From Nakamurella flavida (GTDB taxonomy: Bacteria; Actinomycetota; Actinomycetes; Mycobacteriales; Nakamurellaceae), in NCBI RefSeq assembly GCF_030811475.1, contig NZ_JAUSQV010000001.1, positions 2,069,501 to 2,133,500 of the forward strand: a stretch of DNA of 64,000 nucleotides. Reading direction: 5' to 3'. Under the pieces are notes generated by a model, which had not been told where the DNA came from, did no database searches, and worked only from the letters and a program-made list of their open reading frames with translations. Position 1 is the first letter of the stretch. Each line of letters starts with the position of its first letter. Position numbers and translations under genes: made by a program. This document shows positions 61,879 to 64,000 of the stretch, one piece after another.

Positions 61879-62070
61879 TCAGGACGCCGGGGAACTCATC
61901 CGGCGCAGCGGCGTGGTGCTCTGCCGGCGGTTGCGGCTGGCCGCGCTCTCGTGGGGGACGAGCACCCAGCCGCGGACACCGGAGTCCCACAGGATCAGAT
62001 CCCCGGAGGCGTAGGCGGTGGTGCAGCAGTCGCATCGACCGGAGCGGGTGGCGGGAACGGGAGCGGTCAT
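61879..62070 (-). CDS. Small CxxC protein
   Basis: A 63-residue protein (MTAPVPATRSGRCDCCTTAY, then ASGDLILWDSGVRGWVLVPH) with a CDCC motif that could form half of a zinc ribbon, and a basic tail (RNRRQSTTPLRRM). GAAGGA lies 7 nt before the ATG. The in-frame extension upstream is Pro/Arg-rich noise. Function unknown; resembles other short zinc-ribbon-like actinobacterial proteins. Confidence 0.6.
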   Translation of the reverse strand: MTAPVPATRSGRCDCCTTAYASGDLILWDSGVRGWVLVPHESAASRNRRQSTTPLRRMSSPAS

Positions 62071-62161
62071 CGGAGATCCTTCAGGCAGGGGGCGGGGGGG
62101 GCGGCGGTACGGGGACGACGCCGCAGGAGGAGGAACGCCGGCGCCGACCGGCACGGGGGGC

Positions 62162-62189
62162 GCGGTTCGGTGCGGTTCGGTGCGGTTCA
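62162..62189. repeat. Tandem GCGGTTCGGT repeats in a G-rich gap
   Basis: Two perfect and one partial copy of a 10-bp unit inside the ~410-bp gap 62071-62482. The gap is very G-rich on the plus strand and I see no credible gene in it. Confidence 0.5.
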
Positions 62190-62482
62190 GGGGGGCCGCG
62201 GATCGCGGCGGTGTCCATCGGAGAGCGGGGCCGCGAGCAGGAGCGTCAACGGGGCGGGCACGGGAACGGGCACCGGCACGACGAGGGGGCGGCATCCGCC
62301 TCGGCGTCACGAGAGGGACGACGAGCGGGGAGGAGGTCGGGCGCCCGGCGGGATCGACCGGCGGGGCAGTTCCTCGGTGGTGACCCGAGACTACCCGGCG
62401 AGCGGCCGATCGGCGCCGGTCGTGGGATGCGTCTCCATCCCGACATCGGCCCGGGAGCGGGTCGGAGGGGGTTGCGACAGGG

Positions 62483-62555
62483 AGCCGCCGAGGGGACTTG
62501 AACCCCTAACCGCCCGATTACAAGTCGGGTGCGCTACCAATTGCGCCACGGCGGC
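62483..62555 (-). tRNA. tRNA-Thr (anticodon UGU)
   Basis: A 73-nt cloverleaf on the minus strand: acceptor GCCGCCG/CGGCGGC, D-arm GCGCAATTGGTAGCGC, anticodon stem CCCGA/TCGGG around CTTGTAA (anticodon TGT), T-arm AGGGG-TTCAAGT-CCCCT, discriminator U. The CCA end is not encoded. Confidence 0.95.
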
Positions 62556-62598
62556 CGGCCGGACGCAGGACGTCCGGATACGGCTGATCGAGCCTATC

Positions 62599-62634
62599 GG
62601 GGCGTGGGCCACCACCGGTACGTGCCCACGCCCC
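62599..62634. terminator. Hairpin after the VanW-family gene
   Basis: Perfect 11-bp stem GGGGCGTGGGC / GCCCACGCCCC with a 14-nt loop, between the VanW stop at 62673 and the tRNA gene on the same strand. It would separate the two transcripts. Confidence 0.6.
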
Positions 62635-62672
62635 CGACCGCCCACCCGGGGCGATCGGCTCGCCGGCGACGG

Positions 62673-64000
62673 TCAGCCGCCCGCCGCGGCCGGCGGGACC
62701 TCGGCGGCGGTGGTCGGCGCCGCCGTCGTGGAGGGCGTGGCGCGCGCCGGCGCCGGGGCGCAGACGATGTTCTGCTGGCCGTTGTAGACGGTGGTGAAGT
62801 TCTCGCGGCGGATCTCCGCGCCGTTGAGGTCCCGGATGATCCGGGTGTCCACGATCGAGAAGCCGTTCGTCCCGCCCGAGGCGCTGCACGATTCGCCGTA
62901 GGGGATCACGACGCGTTCCGGCGGGGTCGTGTCGAACCGGTCGCCGGTGACGGACTCGACCTCGACGTGCTTGGTCCCCCACAGCCGGACGGTGATGTCG
63001 TCCGGGGTCCAGATGGTCTGGATGAGGACGCCGGTCGGGTAGTCGTTGGAGAAGGCCATGTCGATCTCGCCGTCGTAGACGGTCGCCTCCCGGCCCGGGG
63101 GGTACCGGGAGATGTAGAACGAGTGCGGCGTGTGCGTCACGTCGCCCATGCCGGCGAAGTACCCGGCGTTGTAGAGCGTGGTGGAGAACTGGCTGATGCC
63201 GCCGCCGACCGCGCTGGAGATGCGGCCCTCCTGGATGACCGCGGCCGGCACGTAGCCCTCGGCGCTGGTCCGCTGGCCGGTGAAGTCGTTCAGGGAGAAC
63301 GTGGCGCCCGGCTGCACGATGGCGCCGTTCACCTTCTCGGCCACCACCCGGATGTTCTCGCCGGAGTTCGACGCGAAGCCGCCGGTGGTGAACTCGCCGA
63401 TCACCTCGTTGATCCCCAGCGCCTGGACCTGTGCGGTGCTCAGCGCCGGCGCCGCGGACACGTAGACCACCGGGACGGCGCGCGCCGCGGGGTCGGCCGC
63501 CAGGACGGCACCGGACATCGCCGCCTGGGTGGCGTTCCAGTCGACGGTGCGGCCGTCCGTGCTGGGGGTGATGACGGGGGCGTCGGCGACGATGGCCACC
63601 GACGCATCGGCCGGGGCGGTCTGCGTGGCCTCGACCTGGGGGGTGACCGGGGCGCGGAGGGTGGCGGTGTCGACCGCGACGGTGAACCCGTCCGCGGCGT
63701 CCGGGGTGACGGTGGTGACCGCGGCGATGTCCGCGGCGGTCCGCTCCACCGTCGTGCCACCGGCGTCCAGCACCAGCGGTGCGGAGACCGCGGCACGCAG
63801 CTGATCGGCCGCCGCCTGCGTGGCCTGCGCCCCGGCCCGGACGGGCGACTGGACCAGGGGCAGGGTGGCCGCCTGGAACGCCTGCGGGCCGGCCCGCCAG
63901 GCCTGCTCGAGTGCTGCGGCGGCCGCCGGCACGTCGATGGCCGACCCGACGACCGGATCGACCTGCACGACGGTGGTGCCGTCCAGCCGGACGTCCCCCT
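62673..64000 (-). CDS. VanW-family protein, C-terminal part (gene runs off right edge)
   Basis: At least 442 residues; the frame stays open to the window end (GDVRLDGTTVVQVDP), so the N-terminus is missing. The upstream part contains PG_binding_4-like repeats (AADIAAVTTVTPDAADGFTV). The VanW domain covers the middle: NGAIVQPGATFSLNDFTGQR, AVGGGISQFSTTLYNAGYFAG, THTPHSFYISRYPPGREATV, FSNDYPTGVLIQTIW. A Thr/Ala/Pro tail follows. VanW proteins are cell-wall-associated; the family is named from vancomycin B-type clusters but this does not prove resistance. Probably a peptidoglycan-binding or YkuD-related envelope protein. Confidence 0.88.
   Translation of the reverse strand, partial: GDVRLDGTTVVQVDPVVGSAIDVPAAAAALEQAWRAGPQAFQAATLPLVQSPVRAGAQATQAAADQLRAAVSAPLVLDAGGTTVERTAADIAAVTTVTPDAADGFTVAVDTATLRAPVTPQVEATQTAPADASVAIVADAPVITPSTDGRTVDWNATQAAMSGAVLAADPAARAVPVVYVSAAPALSTAQVQALGINEVIGEFTTGGFASNSGENIRVVAEKVNGAIVQPGATFSLNDFTGQRTSAEGYVPAAVIQEGRISSAVGGGISQFSTTLYNAGYFAGMGDVTHTPHSFYISRYPPGREATVYDGEIDMAFSNDYPTGVLIQTIWTPDDITVRLWGTKHVEVESVTGDRFDTTPPERVVIPYGESCSASGGTNGFSIVDTRIIRDLNGAEIRRENFTTVYNGQQNIVCAPAPARATPSTTAAPTTAAEVPPAAAGG

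Noticed and set aside
61822-62787. Long plus-strand frames over 61.8-62.8 kb
   Set aside because: They cross a terminator hairpin, the tRNA gene and the VanW gene, and consist of Gly/Arg/Ala runs only.
62673-64000. Vancomycin resistance determinant
   Set aside because: VanW-domain proteins are widespread envelope proteins. No vanHAX or VanRS-type genes are in the window.

Overview
The window is high-GC (roughly 70% or more), densely coded DNA with many GTG starts, long spurious antisense frames and -10 boxes of the TAnnnT type placed right at start codons. Together with families such as DUF3263, DUF1707, DUF6457, DUF4032, a DUF222/HNH (13E12-type) protein and VanW, this points to a free-living actinobacterium. 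A Nakamurella-like lineage is possible, but I cannot prove the genus. I see no integrase, transposase, phage block or CRISPR array. The window looks like ordinary chromosome with catabolic, storage and regulatory genes.

Layout. 1-3.5 kb: edge of an amidohydrolase gene, an acetamidase/formamidase gene, a divergent pair (thioredoxin-reductase-like flavoprotein and XRE-cupin regulator) sharing a palindromic operator, and a DUF1707 membrane protein. 3.7-12 kb: a tight operon with an M20 peptidase, a GntR regulator, a five-part dipeptide-type ABC transporter and an alpha/beta hydrolase, most starts overlapping the previous stop by 4 bp. A perfect dyad lies just upstream. 12-13.2 kb: small housekeeping-type genes. 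13.2-17.2 kb: cyanophycinase and cyanophycin synthetase (nitrogen/carbon storage). 17.3-20.2 kb: an Old Yellow Enzyme and a phosphatidylethanolamine pathway pair (psd-pssA). 20.2-26.1 kb: DUF3263 protein, DinB-like protein, Lrp regulator divergent from ornithine cyclodeaminase, an aldolase-II protein, a flavin monooxygenase and an epoxide-hydrolase-like enzyme. 26.6-29.4 kb: LacI regulator followed by a surface lipoprotein of the neutral ceramidase family.

29.5-32.7 kb is the most unusual stretch: a 720-residue DUF222/HNH protein preceded by about five copies of a 95-bp tandem repeat, four of which carry a G-quadruplex motif. 32.7-36.6 kb: SDR, epimerase-like and amidase genes and a secreted protein. 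36.9-39.6 kb: DHA2-type exporter and divergent TetR, with three evenly spaced copies of a 16-bp operator between them. 39.6-44.3 kb: NarL-type two-component pair, WYL regulator with divergent DinB gene, and a septum-formation-like secreted protein. 44.35-50.2 kb: one 1959-residue secreted amylopullulanase with two complete GH13 catalytic domains and three X25-type modules. 50.4-54.3 kb: class-I glutamine amidotransferase-like hydrolase, GntP permease, secreted HNH nuclease-like lipoprotein and a Ser-rich lipoprotein. 54.3-56.1 kb: a small gene cluster whose SDR gene is broken by a +1 frameshift. 56.1-64 kb: TOBE-domain regulator, DUF4032 protein, HdeD, succinate-semialdehyde dehydrogenase, TerC, a small CxxC protein, tRNA-Thr(UGU) and the start of a VanW-family gene running off the right edge.

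Regulation can be read unusually directly. About a dozen genes have a -10 hexamer ending 7-8 nt before the start codon, which predicts leaderless transcripts, and most convergent gene pairs are separated by long perfect hairpins.
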